Part shown: positions 34,898 to 45,417 of the stretch, in pieces | Position numbering within the stretch: the stretch's first letter is position 1 | Layout of the letters: each line of letters opens with the position of its first letter | The notes under the pieces: generated by a model | What the model was told of the DNA's origin: nothing | Seen by the model: only the letters and a program-made list of their open reading frames with translations | Databases searched by the model: none | Source of the DNA: Blattamonas nauphoetae | Taxonomy: Eukaryota > Preaxostyla > Oxymonadida | NCBI GenBank assembly: GCA_033064195.1 | Contig: JARBJD010000264.1 | Coordinates: 42,057 to 106,056, forward strand | Reading direction: 5' to 3' | Length of the DNA: 64,000 nt | Made by a program: the position numbers and the translations under genes

Positions 34898-37789
34898 GTG
34901 CCCATGCCTACAAGATTTCACTTCTTTAATATTATTCAAATTGGAGTCATCATGAAAAACCACACATATGTTCCACACATTCTCAACAATAGAACTCATG
35001 AATTTCTGATGGCACACAAGAGACAAAACGAATTCAAACCAACTCAATACTACATCACTTACGATTTCGAAACGACGGAAGATCTCATTCTTGACAATCT
35101 ATTCTCTGATGACAATACTCAATTGATCTCACACTTGAAACCTCTCTCTGTTGCATCAGCTTTCAAAACAAAATCAGGTGTTAAGTCAATCTATTTTGAT
35201 CTTCGAGATAGAAAAGATTTTGTGAAGCAATGGATCAGACCACTCTTCAAATATGCAGAATCAGTACGAGAGAATAACATGTATGAAGACCCAGAAATTC
35301 CTTCTCAGAATGAAGTCAGTGTCATTGGATTCAACAGCTCCAGATTTGACATCAATCTCATCTTTCGTGATCTGGTTGACAAGGATTGGAAAGTGGTGAG
35401 CTTCCTTGGATCCACAACAAAGTACAAACAAGTATTGATCCGACACGAGAAAACACAACAAGTTCTTCGATTCATTGACATGATGTCCGATACTGGACCA
35501 ATGACTTTGGATAATGCAGTTAAAGCTTTTGGAGGAAACACAACACTCCAGAAATCATTCTTTGCCTACGAATCATTTGACTCATCAGACTATAACACAG
35601 TGTTGAGCAAACAAGAACCATTCTCCAAGTATGAATTCGATTCCAGTCTGAACAACAGTGAAATGTCCGATACTGATTACCAATTATACCTTGAAGATTG
35701 GAAGAAGCAAGGATTCAAGAACCATTGGGAATACCTGAAATTCTACAACATCAGAGACGTCGAATGTATGATTGCTCCACTGGACAATCTCATTGCTCTT
35801 AACTTCCAATACAAAGTAGACATGTTGCACAATCTCTCATTGTCAGCAAATGCTTCTGCAATCAAGTATGCATGTGCCTACAAGGACTTTGATATTGATG
35901 CTGACTACAACGAATGTGACGATTCTGGTCCAATAAAAATCACGAAACAATACTGGAAATACAAAGTTGAAGGATACAGGTACCAAGACCAGAAAGCTCA
36001 TCGCAATACTACCAACAATGTCACTGAAGCAGACTACGACTGGTTTGTTCAACAATATAAGAGAGTTTGTTACATCTGCAAATGTCACTTCTCAAAAGCA
36101 GGACGACCAACTCTGGATATTATCGACAATTCAAAAGGACATTCAAAAGAGAACGTGAAGATCTGCTGTGATTACAGCAACACCTACAAGTCAGACCATG
36201 ATGAACACCTCACAAGATTGAGAATTCAACTCAAGAAGTACTGTATCTGGTAATCATTACCTATGACTCTGACACATGAACAAACATATAACAAGTTGAG
36301 AGCAGCAGTGACTGGTGGATTATCAAATGTTCAACATCGACAGAACATCAAAGACGTGACACCAATCAATCACTTCAAGTATGAAGACGGGAAGGTGATC
36401 TCCACTGACACAGAACACATCTTGACTCACGTGTGTGGTGTTGATTTCAACTCTCTCTACCCAAGTGCTTTCTCATCATTCAAGAACAAGAACAATCCAT
36501 ACACTAATCACAGAATGTACATGCCAGGATGATGTTTGTACACAGCAACAGGAGATCAAGAATGTCGCAAGATTATCGAAGACAAGAATCAGAAGACACT
36601 GTTCGTTGCAGAACTGAAAGGACACATCGATGAAAAGTACATCAATGATTTCATTACCTTCCCACCAATCTTCAGAAACATTGTGGTCAATACAACAGAA
36701 GAGAACATTGGAGAGAAGACATATTCACTGATGAAGAAACATGGATTGAAGACTGATGACAAACAAAGAAAACTCACTCAACTCTTGAGCACACACGATC
36801 AGTATATGTTCTTTTCGACATACTATCTGTGGTTCCTCATCGACTATTGCCACTTCATCATCGATGACATCAAGAGTGTAATGGTGTTCTCGAGACATGC
36901 TGGATTTGAACCATTTGTGACCTCATTCATGAATGATAGAATTGAAGCAATGAAGGTTGGAAACAAAGGAAAGGAACAGTTCTGTAAGACGAACTTGAAT
37001 GGTAGTTAAGGATATGATGGAATGAACACTGAGAAGTACAACTCAATCACAATCTGCAATGAGAAGAGAACATACTTGAAACAGATGATGAAAGGATTTG
37101 TAGCGACTCGAAAGATCAATGAGGACAACTACATCGTGATTGAAGACAGAGAGAAAGCATCATGCAAAACATGTCTGCAAGAAGCAGTATTCACACTCGA
37201 CAATGCTAAGTCCTGGTATCTGAATTTCATCTACAACTTCATGTACAAGTGTCTAGACATGAACAAGATTCACTTTTGTGAAGGAGATACTGACTCTGCT
37301 TATTGGGCAATTAGTGGAGATCCAAATGCTGGAATTCATCAACAATTTGAATATGTGATTGCTGACAAGGAATTCTATGATGAACACAAATATGAATGGT
37401 TTCCCAATCCAGAAAAGGGAGTTGATGATGAGAAGAAGCTGTTGGGATGAGCAATTGAAAAAGAAGGTGAACAGATGATCTGTCTTGCACCCAAGTGTTA
37501 CTCACTAGATGAGAAATGCAAGATCAAAGGAGTGTCTCTGAAGAAGACAACCATCACAAGTGACGATTATGTGAAGTGTCTGAACGGAGAGAAAACTGTG
37601 ACGACAACACTGAACTTCCAGACGAGAAGAGTTCATTCTGATGATGACACCAATGGATTTGAGATTGCGAAAATACAACAACAGAAACTCAGTCTCAGTG
37701 GAATTCATCTGGAGGCAATCGTCCTTGAAAATGAATCATGTCCTCCATTCATTTATGGACTGAAAGCAACTGATTATCAAATCAAATAA
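34898..37789 (+). pseudogene. pPolB: Polinton protein-primed DNA polymerase B (fossil)
   Basis: In Polintons this family copies the element using a protein primer. Recognisable parts in order: an exonuclease motif (YDFETTED), a second exonuclease motif (NSSRFDINL), a zinc/HNH-like insertion (CYICKCHF, later LDIIDNSKGHS), the polymerase motif A region (VDFNSLYPS) and motif C (EGDTDSAYW). The order and length (about 960 codons in total) fit a nearly complete family member. The coding sequence is broken about four to five times, so this copy is dead. Confidence 0.85.
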
Positions 37790-37797
37790 TTCCAAAC

Positions 37798-37807
37798 TTT
37801 ATTTTTG
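37798..37807 (+). promoter_or_regulatory. Start-proximal TTTATTTTTG motif (integrase)
   Basis: Lies a few bases before the integrase ATG. It matches the T-run/A/T-run element seen before most genes of this Polinton and is a candidate promoter or initiator. Confidence 0.5.
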
Positions 37808-37812
37808 TAGAA

Positions 37813-39340
37813 ATGGATCTACAAGAAATCAATACAATTGTGAATCGACTCCTTCGATGTACACAGTATTCCAAGAACAATATTGCCGAAATCCAGCAAA
37901 GTTCAACACAAAGGTTACCAAGCTATCATGTCTCTGATAGACAAGGTGAATACATTGGGAATGATGGGACATATTTCGAGGATTGGTTCAATGGAGGTCT
38001 CTCTCCGAATTTATCCCGATATGACGGTAAAAGAGTAGTGCATCAGTTTCTAAAAGGATTCTTAGGATCAAAAATTGGTTTGAAACACTGCGAACAAGCA
38101 TACAAAGCATATCAACAATACCATCGCGAAGTGACTTTCCCACCAATGGTTCGAAGTCCTGCAGAGGCAACGCAAATCCCAACAATAATAGAGATTCAAC
38201 CACCACAATCTCCAGTCATTCCTGGACAGAAGAGAAACTTGAAATCGATTGGTTCAGTTGATGAATTTCCAAGTAAGGAGAGGAGGTTCGAAGATGATGA
38301 GCCCTTCGTTAAGAATTCACAAATTCCAATCCAAAGTGTTCGGTATCCCATCGAGATCAGACACTACGAACCTACGTCACAAGTACTCAATCAGTTGGAA
38401 CAAATGAAACGAATGTTTGACCATCAACAAAGAAACGATTCAGAAGAAGAACAAATCAAAGCTGAGAACTCAATCGTGAATAATCAAAAGCAAATGGAAC
38501 ACTTCCTTACCTCACACATTCTGGAGGCAAATAAAATTAACAGAAACACATTTGTTCGAGCCTCACTTAACAGAACTATTGTGAACGATGATCTTGACTT
38601 CATTCTATCTCACACAAAACAAATCCCATTTGGAGGACGATCATTTCAGGATTGGTACGATGAATATACTCATAGATGGAGTATTGCACATCCAAGGAAA
38701 ATCCTGAGAGAAAAAGGAGGTTATACGATGATGATTGACCAACCAACAATTCCGAGAACAATAGAGAAAAGCCAGTATCCGTTTCGATCAAAGATGCAAT
38801 TAATGTCCAAAGATATCACTGGAGATTCAGAAAAGACATCAGACAAAAAGGTTCCTCAGAAGTGTGACAGACCCTCCTTTTCTCCCAAGTTTGGATCTTG
38901 GGAAATTGATATTGTCTTTATCCAATCACCAACGTCGAAAACAGTTCTTCAGATTTATCTATTTGCCATCAACATCAAGACCAAATATCTTGTTGTGATT
39001 CCAGTTCTGGATAAATCATGGAGCAAAGTCAAGACTGCAATCAATGATCTGATTAATCATCGTGGAGTTCATGTCAACAACATCCGAGGTGATGGAGAAG
39101 CTGCATGGACAAGTGGAGAAGCAACAACGTTCTTTAGAAAGCAAAAGGTCAGTATGTATTTCACAAGCTCACCATTCACAAATCACAATCGAATTAGTAG
39201 TGTATAGAACGAATTGAGAACCACGTTGGTATAGACGATACTACTGTGCGAAATCATCATGCCGATTGACACAACAATCGGTGTGATCATTCTGGTGTTC
39301 TTTCAAAGCAAATTGACATTCCCAGAAGCCCCAATTGCAC
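37813..39340 (+). pseudogene. Polinton integrase (rve type, fossil)
   Basis: This enzyme inserts the element into host DNA. The first 300 residues or so are not a standard integrase part: they include two related tryptophan-containing segments (YFEDWFNGGLSP and SFQDWYDEYTHR) and a charged, Gln/Glu-rich linker. The catalytic core follows, with the first Asp in SWEIDIVFIQ and the second in NIRGDGEAAW. The gene starts just after a TTTATTTTTG motif. It is broken about once or twice near its 3' end. Assignment rests on the core motifs and on its place next to pPolB. Confidence 0.75.
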
Positions 39341-39344
39341 AGTC

Positions 39345-41560
39345 AGCAATTATTTGAGAGGTCCACCCGACCTTCAAATGCTCAGAAACGATTTGAATGA
39401 TTCCGAACGTTGTTTGAATTGATTCTTGTCAACAATGAGATCAAAAAATGTTCAGGTCAACATCGATTTTTCAAGTTTTTTCCATTTTTCACACAAATCC
39501 ATTGAAACCAACAGTTGAACCACTTCGAAAAATTCTGAAAAAAATGCTAAAATCTCGGGGACGATACAGGTCGTCGATCAAAACAATCCCGATCAAAATC
39601 GGTTGAGAATTCGTGGAGCTACGTACCGAACTGTGGTTGAAAAAGTGACCAAAAAGTCGATTTTCAGAACTTGCTTAAAACTACTGCTATATGGCTCAAA
39701 TCCACCTCAAACACCTTCTAAAATTACAAAATCGATTTTGAAAGGTGAAATTCGCGATACAAAACACTTTTGGGATTTTTGGTTTGATCAAGGCCGGATC
39801 GGGATTTTTCTTGATCAACCCACATTCCATTTTTCGAGTTTCTCCGATTTTTAAAAAAAATGTATGCGCTTTCAGGACTTCACTTTTTAGGATCACTTTT
39901 TCATCCTTTTTACGTTTTTACACTTCATTTCGCTCGGAGTCGCCTTTTGGTGGCTCTTTTCATCTTCACTTTTTCACGTCATCTTTCACCACTTTTTTCG
40001 TCAGTTTTCGTTTTTTGCGTTAGATCTTTCAAAATTTCACTTTTTTGTCTTTTTTTCGTTCTTAACATTTCACTGTTTGTTTACGTTCCAATCACTTCAA
40101 CGTCTTTCTTCTTTCATTTCACTCTTCCCGTTTTCACTTTCGTTCATTCATCGTTCCTTCTCATTTCACCGATTTCATGACGCTTTTTTCGGACCGTTGG
40201 TCCTCTTTGACACATCACAATGTTCAAGTTTTCATGAAAGATTTCGAAAAAGAAGGGTAAAAGAAGGTGAAACAGGGTAAAATGAAGTGAGCAAGTACAA
40301 TTGTGAACCGTGAAGTGGAGATCGTGATCGTGGCGTGGAATTTGTCGTCAATTGTGTAAACAGAGTCTGTGTTCACCTTTTTATGGTATTCTAAAACAAG
40401 AAAGAATGGAAAAATCGAGTGAAATGTTCAATGAGAGGTTCGAAGACGAAGATCAGAAGCCGACCACGATCCGTCTGCTCCTCGTCACAAGTGAGGAATG
40501 TGATGAAACAAAAATTAGTGAAATGTATTTGAGAAAAAGTTTGAGCAAAACAAACATAAATGAAGTGAGAAAACATAAAAAACAATGCGAAAATGAAGAC
40601 GGAGAAGTGACCACAAAAATGAAGTGAGAAGTAATGAAAATGAAGTGGCAAAACCAATAAAAACTGCTAAAATAAGAGTGAACAAAGAAGATGAACGAGG
40701 TGAAATGATCAAAAACACATTCAAATGCAGAGATACAGCGACTGTAGAGATCGAGTCAAAAAAGTGAGAAAAAAGAGATGAGTAAGAAAGACGAGTATGA
40801 AAACAAGTAAAAGATAGGAAAGAAGAGAAGAAAGAAGAAAGTTTCAAGAGATAGGAAACAACATACAATGTAAAAACGAAACCGTCGATGATCCTCCAAT
40901 TCAAGGATACCTGTTGAAAAAGAGGGAACAAAACAGATGAAAATGAGATTAACAATAATGAAGAAAGAAGAGAAGGGTAATGAAATGATGAAGAAGGCGA
41001 AAAAAAACTGAGATACAGCGACGATCTAGATCATGTCTGAAAAGTTGTAAAAAGAGATCAAATTGAGAAAATTAAAACGAGAGAAATGTAAAGAAAGAAA
41101 AGAATGAAAGAAAGAAAGTAGTTTGAGGAGATAATCTGGAACATACAAAGTGCAATTGAGGAGGGGGATGTTTTGTCCAAGATGGTTGGATCTGAAGAAA
41201 AAGAAGGGACAGAAATGATGAGAAACGATGAAAAACAAAAGAGTAAAGAGGAGAATGGAATAAAATGATGAAGAAGACGAAAAACAATAGAGATGGAGCG
41301 TGATCAGGATCATGTCAAAAAAGTTGGTAAAAAGAGGTGAAATTGCAAAAATGAAGCATACAGTGATGATGCCGAGCATCCGCAGGCTCCAAAACTCATA
41401 AAAGCAGAACGAAAGAAGGATTGTCGAATTCGGATCATTCCCCATATTTTGTCAGATTTCCTTGAAATCGCAAATAGGCTGTTCTTGACATTGACGGTTG
41501 TAGAATATGTTGGTAAAATACACAGAAAGTGATTGAACATAATTTCATTGTTTCTAAAAT
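39345..41560. other. AT-rich insert-like stretch between integrase and next Polinton gene
   Basis: No Polinton gene is recognised here. The sequence from 39860 to 40200 is pyrimidine-rich (TTTCACTT words), and from 40380 to 41350 it is purine-rich (GAAGTGA and AAATGA words), as in a very diverged inverted repeat. Weak Lys/Glu-rich or Phe/Ser-rich frames are compositional. It could be an old non-autonomous transposon inside the Polinton. Confidence 0.45.
40672..41350. repeat. Degenerate ~280-bp tandem repeat, about 2.4 copies
   Basis: Anchor words AGATACAGCGAC, AGATACAGCGACG and AGATGGAGCGTG, each followed by GATC and GTCAAAAAAGT-like sequence, fall near 40734, 41014 and 41290, about 280 bp apart. 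ACATAC followed by AATGTA or AAAGTG recurs at the same offset in the first two copies. Confidence 0.6.
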
Positions 41561-41568
41561 TGTTTTGA

Positions 41569-41580
41569 CTTTTTTATTTT
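41569..41580 (+). promoter_or_regulatory. Start-proximal TTTTTTATTTTG motif (93-residue gene)
   Basis: Seven bases before the ATG at 41588. Same element as before the other Polinton genes. Confidence 0.5.
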
Positions 41581-41587
41581 GTATAAA

Positions 41588-41869
41588 ATGAACCCGAGAG
41601 AAAAGTTGATTGAATCAATGAAAAAAGAGAACTGTGAACTTGTTTCTGAGTATATCCGGAGCACAGAACCAGTAATCTCTGTTCATGAAGGTGTTGAATG
41701 GAGGATAAAACCAAAGTTGTGGAATCAAGGAAACAGACCACACATGTCACAACGTCGACACTACACTCAATCGTTTGTGGAGAATGAACTGAGGAAGTGC
41801 AACTGTGAGCTTGTTGGTGAGTACAAGCAAGTTCCTGTTCCATCAGAGAAGATTTTGGGGTGTTTCTGA
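41588..41869 (+). CDS. Small unrecognised Polinton-borne protein
   Basis: A 93-residue product of unknown role, looking whole. It contains an internal near-duplication: ENCELVSEYIRS early and CNCELVGEYKQV late, each with a Cys-Glu-Leu-Val core. There is no signal peptide or membrane segment. The ATG at 41588 was chosen because it follows a TTTTTTATTTTG motif as in the neighbouring Polinton genes. Such short Cys-containing proteins could be regulators or virion parts, but I see no direct evidence. Confidence 0.55.
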   Translation: MNPREKLIESMKKENCELVSEYIRSTEPVISVHEGVEWRIKPKLWNQGNRPHMSQRRHYTQSFVENELRKCNCELVGEYKQVPVPSEKILGCF

Positions 41870-42304
41870 TGTTCACAAAATTAGCGTTGATTTTTATTAT
41901 TTAATTTTTTTTATTTTGCATATGAAGAGTAGGTCCAGTTAGTGCAAGTGTGAGACCTCGACGTAACGTTCCAAGATACTCAGGCTAAATGGTGCCCTCG
42001 TGACTGATGCGTAGAACGAATTGAAGGTTGGATTGGAGACGGATGATCGAAAGATTGTTCCCGGGGTTCATGTTGGCTTCAGATTCTTTACCAAGAATTT
42101 GTCCGTAAATCATGCCCACCCAAGACTTATCCCTTCAAGGAATTCGCTATTCTCTGTGAGAGCGTAGCAGTCATTGAGAAGGATTGAGATAGATCGTCCC
42201 CAAAGGAGTATCGGGGTGTCCATAGGAAACTTACACGAACTTAAACAGGAACTACTCAACAGCTATTGTTGTCTTTTTTAATTTCAATGAAAGAGCAAAC
42301 ATAA
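41870..42304. other. Short gap inside the Polinton
   Basis: No intact gene. The word TAGAACGAATTGA near 42011 also occurs at 39205, at the end of the integrase region, so this may be a scrap of a second integrase-like sequence. TCTTTTTTAATTTC at 42271-42284 precedes the next gene. Confidence 0.4.
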
Positions 42305-43234
42305 ATGAATCGACAAAAATACAATTCACAAATGATTGAGAAAATGATTGATCATAATCTTTCGACGATCACTGAGAATGCAGCAGTCATTCACTCACTA
42401 CAGACGGAATTAGAAACGAATCAGAAAGAAGTCGACACACTTAAGAAGACAACTGAAGCACAGCAGACAGCGATTTCCTCAATCCAAAACGTCGTTTCAA
42501 CAAATGGATCAATCACTTGTTCAGCTGGTATTGCGACACCAACAATTGGAGGATTGATCAATGTGAGTGGAGCGAATTGGACCATATCAGAGGGATCACT
42601 TCCGAAGTATCCTGGAACATATCCGGCTTCAACATTTAAGTCTGGCATATCAATCTCACAATCGATTGCAGAAACTTCTGGAATTCAGTTCAATGGTGAT
42701 GGCATTATCATGTGGTCTCCCTGTGATACACCAGCATTGTATTACTACGATGAGGACACTGGTTCAGGAGTATTTTCAATATCACCAACAGGAAGTTTTT
42801 CTCAGCTGCTAGACAGAAGAGTCAAAAGAAATATTGAACCATACCCCGATGTTCTTGAACAACTGAATAAAGTGGAAATCGTGCAGTATCAGTTCAACAC
42901 ATTCGACTCGAAGATCAGCAAAGGAACAAAGCAAATAGAGAGCGAGACAGATGAAGAACACTTGAAGAACTGCAAAGAGAAATGTGAGTGTCTGAAGAAG
43001 GAAAGCGAGAAGAAACACATTGGTGTAATTGCACAACAGATCCAAGAAATATTCCCCGAAGTCGTGAATGATTCCAATCCAGACTGTCTTCAAATTGATT
43101 ATGCAGAACTCTCTTGCTTCTGTATCAAAGCCATTCAGGAATTATGCTCTATTGTTGGGCAACAACAGACAATCATTAATGAACTCATTCAAAAATATAA
43201 TTCACTGACTAGTAAAATGACTCCGTCATCATAG
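42305..43234 (+). CDS. Tail-fibre-like protein with S74 intramolecular chaperone domain
   Basis: A 309-residue product that looks whole. The N-terminal 60 residues form a probable coiled coil (HSLQTELETNQKEVDTLKK). The middle is Gly/Ser/Thr-rich, beta-type, with short turns (GSITCSAGIATPTIGG). The last 150 residues match the Peptidase_S74 / endosialidase-type chaperone: DRRVKRNIEPYPDVLEQLNK, HIGVIAQQIQEIFPEVV, then LQIDYAELSCFCIKAIQEL and a final helix. In phage and giant-virus fibres this domain folds a trimer and then cuts itself off. A role as a surface fibre of the Polinton particle is inference. It lies head-on to the capsid-type genes. Confidence 0.7.
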   Translation: MNRQKYNSQMIEKMIDHNLSTITENAAVIHSLQTELETNQKEVDTLKKTTEAQQTAISSIQNVVSTNGSITCSAGIATPTIGGLINVSGANWTISEGSLPKYPGTYPASTFKSGISISQSIAETSGIQFNGDGIIMWSPCDTPALYYYDEDTGSGVFSISPTGSFSQLLDRRVKRNIEPYPDVLEQLNKVEIVQYQFNTFDSKISKGTKQIESETDEEHLKNCKEKCECLKKESEKKHIGVIAQQIQEIFPEVVNDSNPDCLQIDYAELSCFCIKAIQELCSIVGQQQTIINELIQKYNSLTSKMTPSS

Positions 43235-43246
43235 AAATGCGAAGCA

Positions 43247-43657
43247 TTAAAACTCCAACATGAGATCAACAAGAAATTCATAATACTCTTTGATTATTTT
43301 TCCATTGATTGTCTCTTGTGTTTCCATCTCGATTGATTCACCAGAACCGTCTTTGAACCAGATCTTCACAATTGATTGTCGAGTAGTTAATTCCCACTTC
43401 TTTCTTTTCGCAATCTGTTCGTTACAGAAAGCCACAAATGAATCATTGAACGCGTCAGTTTGAATCCAATCACCATGAATTGTGATGTGCTGCGGAATAT
43501 CCTTTGAAATGACAGTTGAGTTACCATTAATTTCTTCTCTCACATGGATAAGTTTGCAGTCAAGAAAATGAACATATTTTTGGTTTCTTGAATTGGTAAA
43601 ATCATGAGGTAGTTGAGCAGTGTGAGAATTCTGAATTGAGAAGTATCGCTTCACCAT
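43247..43657 (-). CDS. Unrecognised 136-residue Polinton protein
   Basis: Looks whole: starts MVKRYFSIQNSHTAQL and ends EYYEFLVDLMLEF. The mix of alternating strands and short loops (HITIHGDWIQTD, KIWFKDGSGESIEM) suggests a small beta-rich domain, conceivably a minor capsid or penton-type part, but homology is not seen. I chose the ATG at 43657 over a longer upstream frame because that frame overlaps the neighbouring capsid gene in another register, and because TTTTTTATTTTTG lies just upstream. Confidence 0.5.
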   Translation of the reverse strand: MVKRYFSIQNSHTAQLPHDFTNSRNQKYVHFLDCKLIHVREEINGNSTVISKDIPQHITIHGDWIQTDAFNDSFVAFCNEQIAKRKKWELTTRQSIVKIWFKDGSGESIEMETQETINGKIIKEYYEFLVDLMLEF

Positions 43658-43664
43658 TACTGTT

Positions 43665-45365
43665 TTAAACAAAAATAAAAAATTCATCTTCATTCCCACG
43701 TTTAACTTCTTCATATGCTTCTTGCAGACGACGATCAATGACATATCGCACTCGTGGTTGTCCATTCTCAATCCAGAACAGCCAGTATGATGCTTGATGC
43801 AATGCCAAAATCGGTGGAGGCGGACCTTCAGGAGTTGATGTGAAATATGGATCTTGTTCACCTTGTTTGATTGGTGTTCCTCGGTGGACAATGTTGACAG
43901 ACTCTGATGTTGAGATTCCTTCTTCTCCACCTGCAATTTCACTTCGATCTGTTGGAACCATGAACGTGAAAGAAGTCGCATCTGTGACAGCTCTATTCCT
44001 CTTGTATTCGATTCCTTTGAAGTCAAACGTACGTGGCATACAAATGGAATTTTCAAATTCTTCTGTTGCTGAACAACCAATGAAATCACCATTCACCATC
44101 ATCATTTGATAGAACTCTGGTGAGATTGTTGACATTGGGAAATTGGGAAAGTTGGATCCAAGCATTTCGAATTGACCAACATAATGAGGATTTCTGAAGA
44201 CTGTACATTCATTTGGTCTTTCGGGGAATAAGCACATCAGATTCATGAGATTGTTGAGTTTGATACTGATGTTTGATCTCACTCCCATTGCATTTGCTTT
44301 TGATTGGAACGATTGTGTGTCAATTCTTTCAGCTTTCAAGACATACAATGTCTTTGAATACGTGTTGATGAGAGATTTTTTTCTTGCATCTGTGATTTGA
44401 TATCCATAGCAAATTGACGTTACTTTGTCCACTGATGAATTCAGAACAGATGAAACGACTGATTCGGCACGATACTCCGGAATTGGAGCATCCTCATAAA
44501 CATCAAATTGTAATATCTGATTTCCCAATTGGGTAAATTCCTGTGTCACATTGGTGTATTCTCCTTCACGCATAAAATCCATCTGAGGACGATTTGTCAT
44601 TTCACCCAATAACCTATCTGGCTTTCGATCTCGAGCATTCTCAAGATTTTTTCTAATGACAGTAGAAACTCGGATTGGACAATACACGAGTGAATCAGTA
44701 GTCAAATGAAATCTCAAACGCAGATTGCCAAAGATTGAATTTGGATACTGATCAAAGGTACTCAGTGGAAGGAGATTCACAAACGGAATCACTAACGGAA
44801 TAGTAAATGTGATCGTTGGAGTCTCTGGATCCTCGATTGGAGAGTGATAGTATCCACAGACACTCGGATCCATTCTCTGAACATTTTCCCAAAGACTGTA
44901 GCAATGCTTCATATTGTTTTTCTCTTCTTGTGACTTGAATGTGTGATACAGGAATGATTCATGAATGTGATTGTTCTGGAGTGAATTGTCAATAATGTTC
45001 CCTTGACTGTCGACGAGTCTCGTGTATCGAATGGCATCTGATAATGATTTATATCCATAGAACATTCCGAATGTTCCGACATCTTTTGTGAATCCACCAT
45101 AAGGTTTCACATATGGCACAGTAACCGTTAGATCAATACGCAAATGACTCTTCGAAAAGTCAGTCACATCATGACCATCATAGCACAGTGGAACTTCAAT
45201 CTCATCTCCAATTCTGCATGGCATCGGAGGATTTGTCGGATGAACTTCTTGGATGGAATACACATGAGGTTCTGAATCCCACTGTTTCGGCATATACGAT
45301 TGCACTTCGATTTGCTCAATTAGTGTCGATGTTGGTTTGGATTGATTTGATCTGATACTTCTCAT
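43665..45365 (-). CDS. Major-capsid-like protein, copy 1
   Basis: A 566-residue product that looks whole. Length, Pro/Tyr/Asn-rich beta-type composition and position fit the double-jelly-roll major capsid protein of Polintons, though no single diagnostic motif proves it. It is clearly related to the neighbouring 620-residue product. Both have an N-terminal block with the E(I/V)(P/I)LCYDG-type strand, a conserved HCxxxWxN segment (MKHCYSLWENVQR here) and a C-terminal PPPPILALHQASYWLFWI block. The gene starts right after a TTTTTTATTTTT motif and is 52 bp from its paralogue. It would self-assemble into the shell. Confidence 0.65.
   Translation of the reverse strand: MRSIRSNQSKPTSTLIEQIEVQSYMPKQWDSEPHVYSIQEVHPTNPPMPCRIGDEIEVPLCYDGHDVTDFSKSHLRIDLTVTVPYVKPYGGFTKDVGTFGMFYGYKSLSDAIRYTRLVDSQGNIIDNSLQNNHIHESFLYHTFKSQEEKNNMKHCYSLWENVQRMDPSVCGYYHSPIEDPETPTITFTIPLVIPFVNLLPLSTFDQYPNSIFGNLRLRFHLTTDSLVYCPIRVSTVIRKNLENARDRKPDRLLGEMTNRPQMDFMREGEYTNVTQEFTQLGNQILQFDVYEDAPIPEYRAESVVSSVLNSSVDKVTSICYGYQITDARKKSLINTYSKTLYVLKAERIDTQSFQSKANAMGVRSNISIKLNNLMNLMCLFPERPNECTVFRNPHYVGQFEMLGSNFPNFPMSTISPEFYQMMMVNGDFIGCSATEEFENSICMPRTFDFKGIEYKRNRAVTDATSFTFMVPTDRSEIAGGEEGISTSESVNIVHRGTPIKQGEQDPYFTSTPEGPPPPILALHQASYWLFWIENGQPRVRYVIDRRLQEAYEEVKRGNEDEFFIFV
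43669..43681 (-). promoter_or_regulatory. Start-proximal TTTTTTATTTTTG motif (136-residue gene)
   Basis: About 11 bases upstream of the ATG at 43657, and within the 3' end of copy 1 of the capsid-like gene. Confidence 0.5.
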
Positions 45366-45369
45366 TTAT

Positions 45370-45386
45370 AGAAAAATAAAAAATAC
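45370..45386 (-). promoter_or_regulatory. Start-proximal TTTTTTATTTTTC motif (capsid-like copy 1)
   Basis: Read on the minus strand it is directly followed by TATAA and the ATG. It fills most of the 52-bp gap to the upstream gene, so it could also help end that gene's transcript. Confidence 0.55.
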
Positions 45387-45417
45387 AATATCATTATTTT
45401 CTTTTACTGTTTTGTCT

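Noticed and set aside
43247-44092. 281-residue frame reading through from the capsid gene region
   Set aside because: Its first half overlaps the capsid-like gene in another frame. The ATG at 43657 with its upstream motif is a better start.
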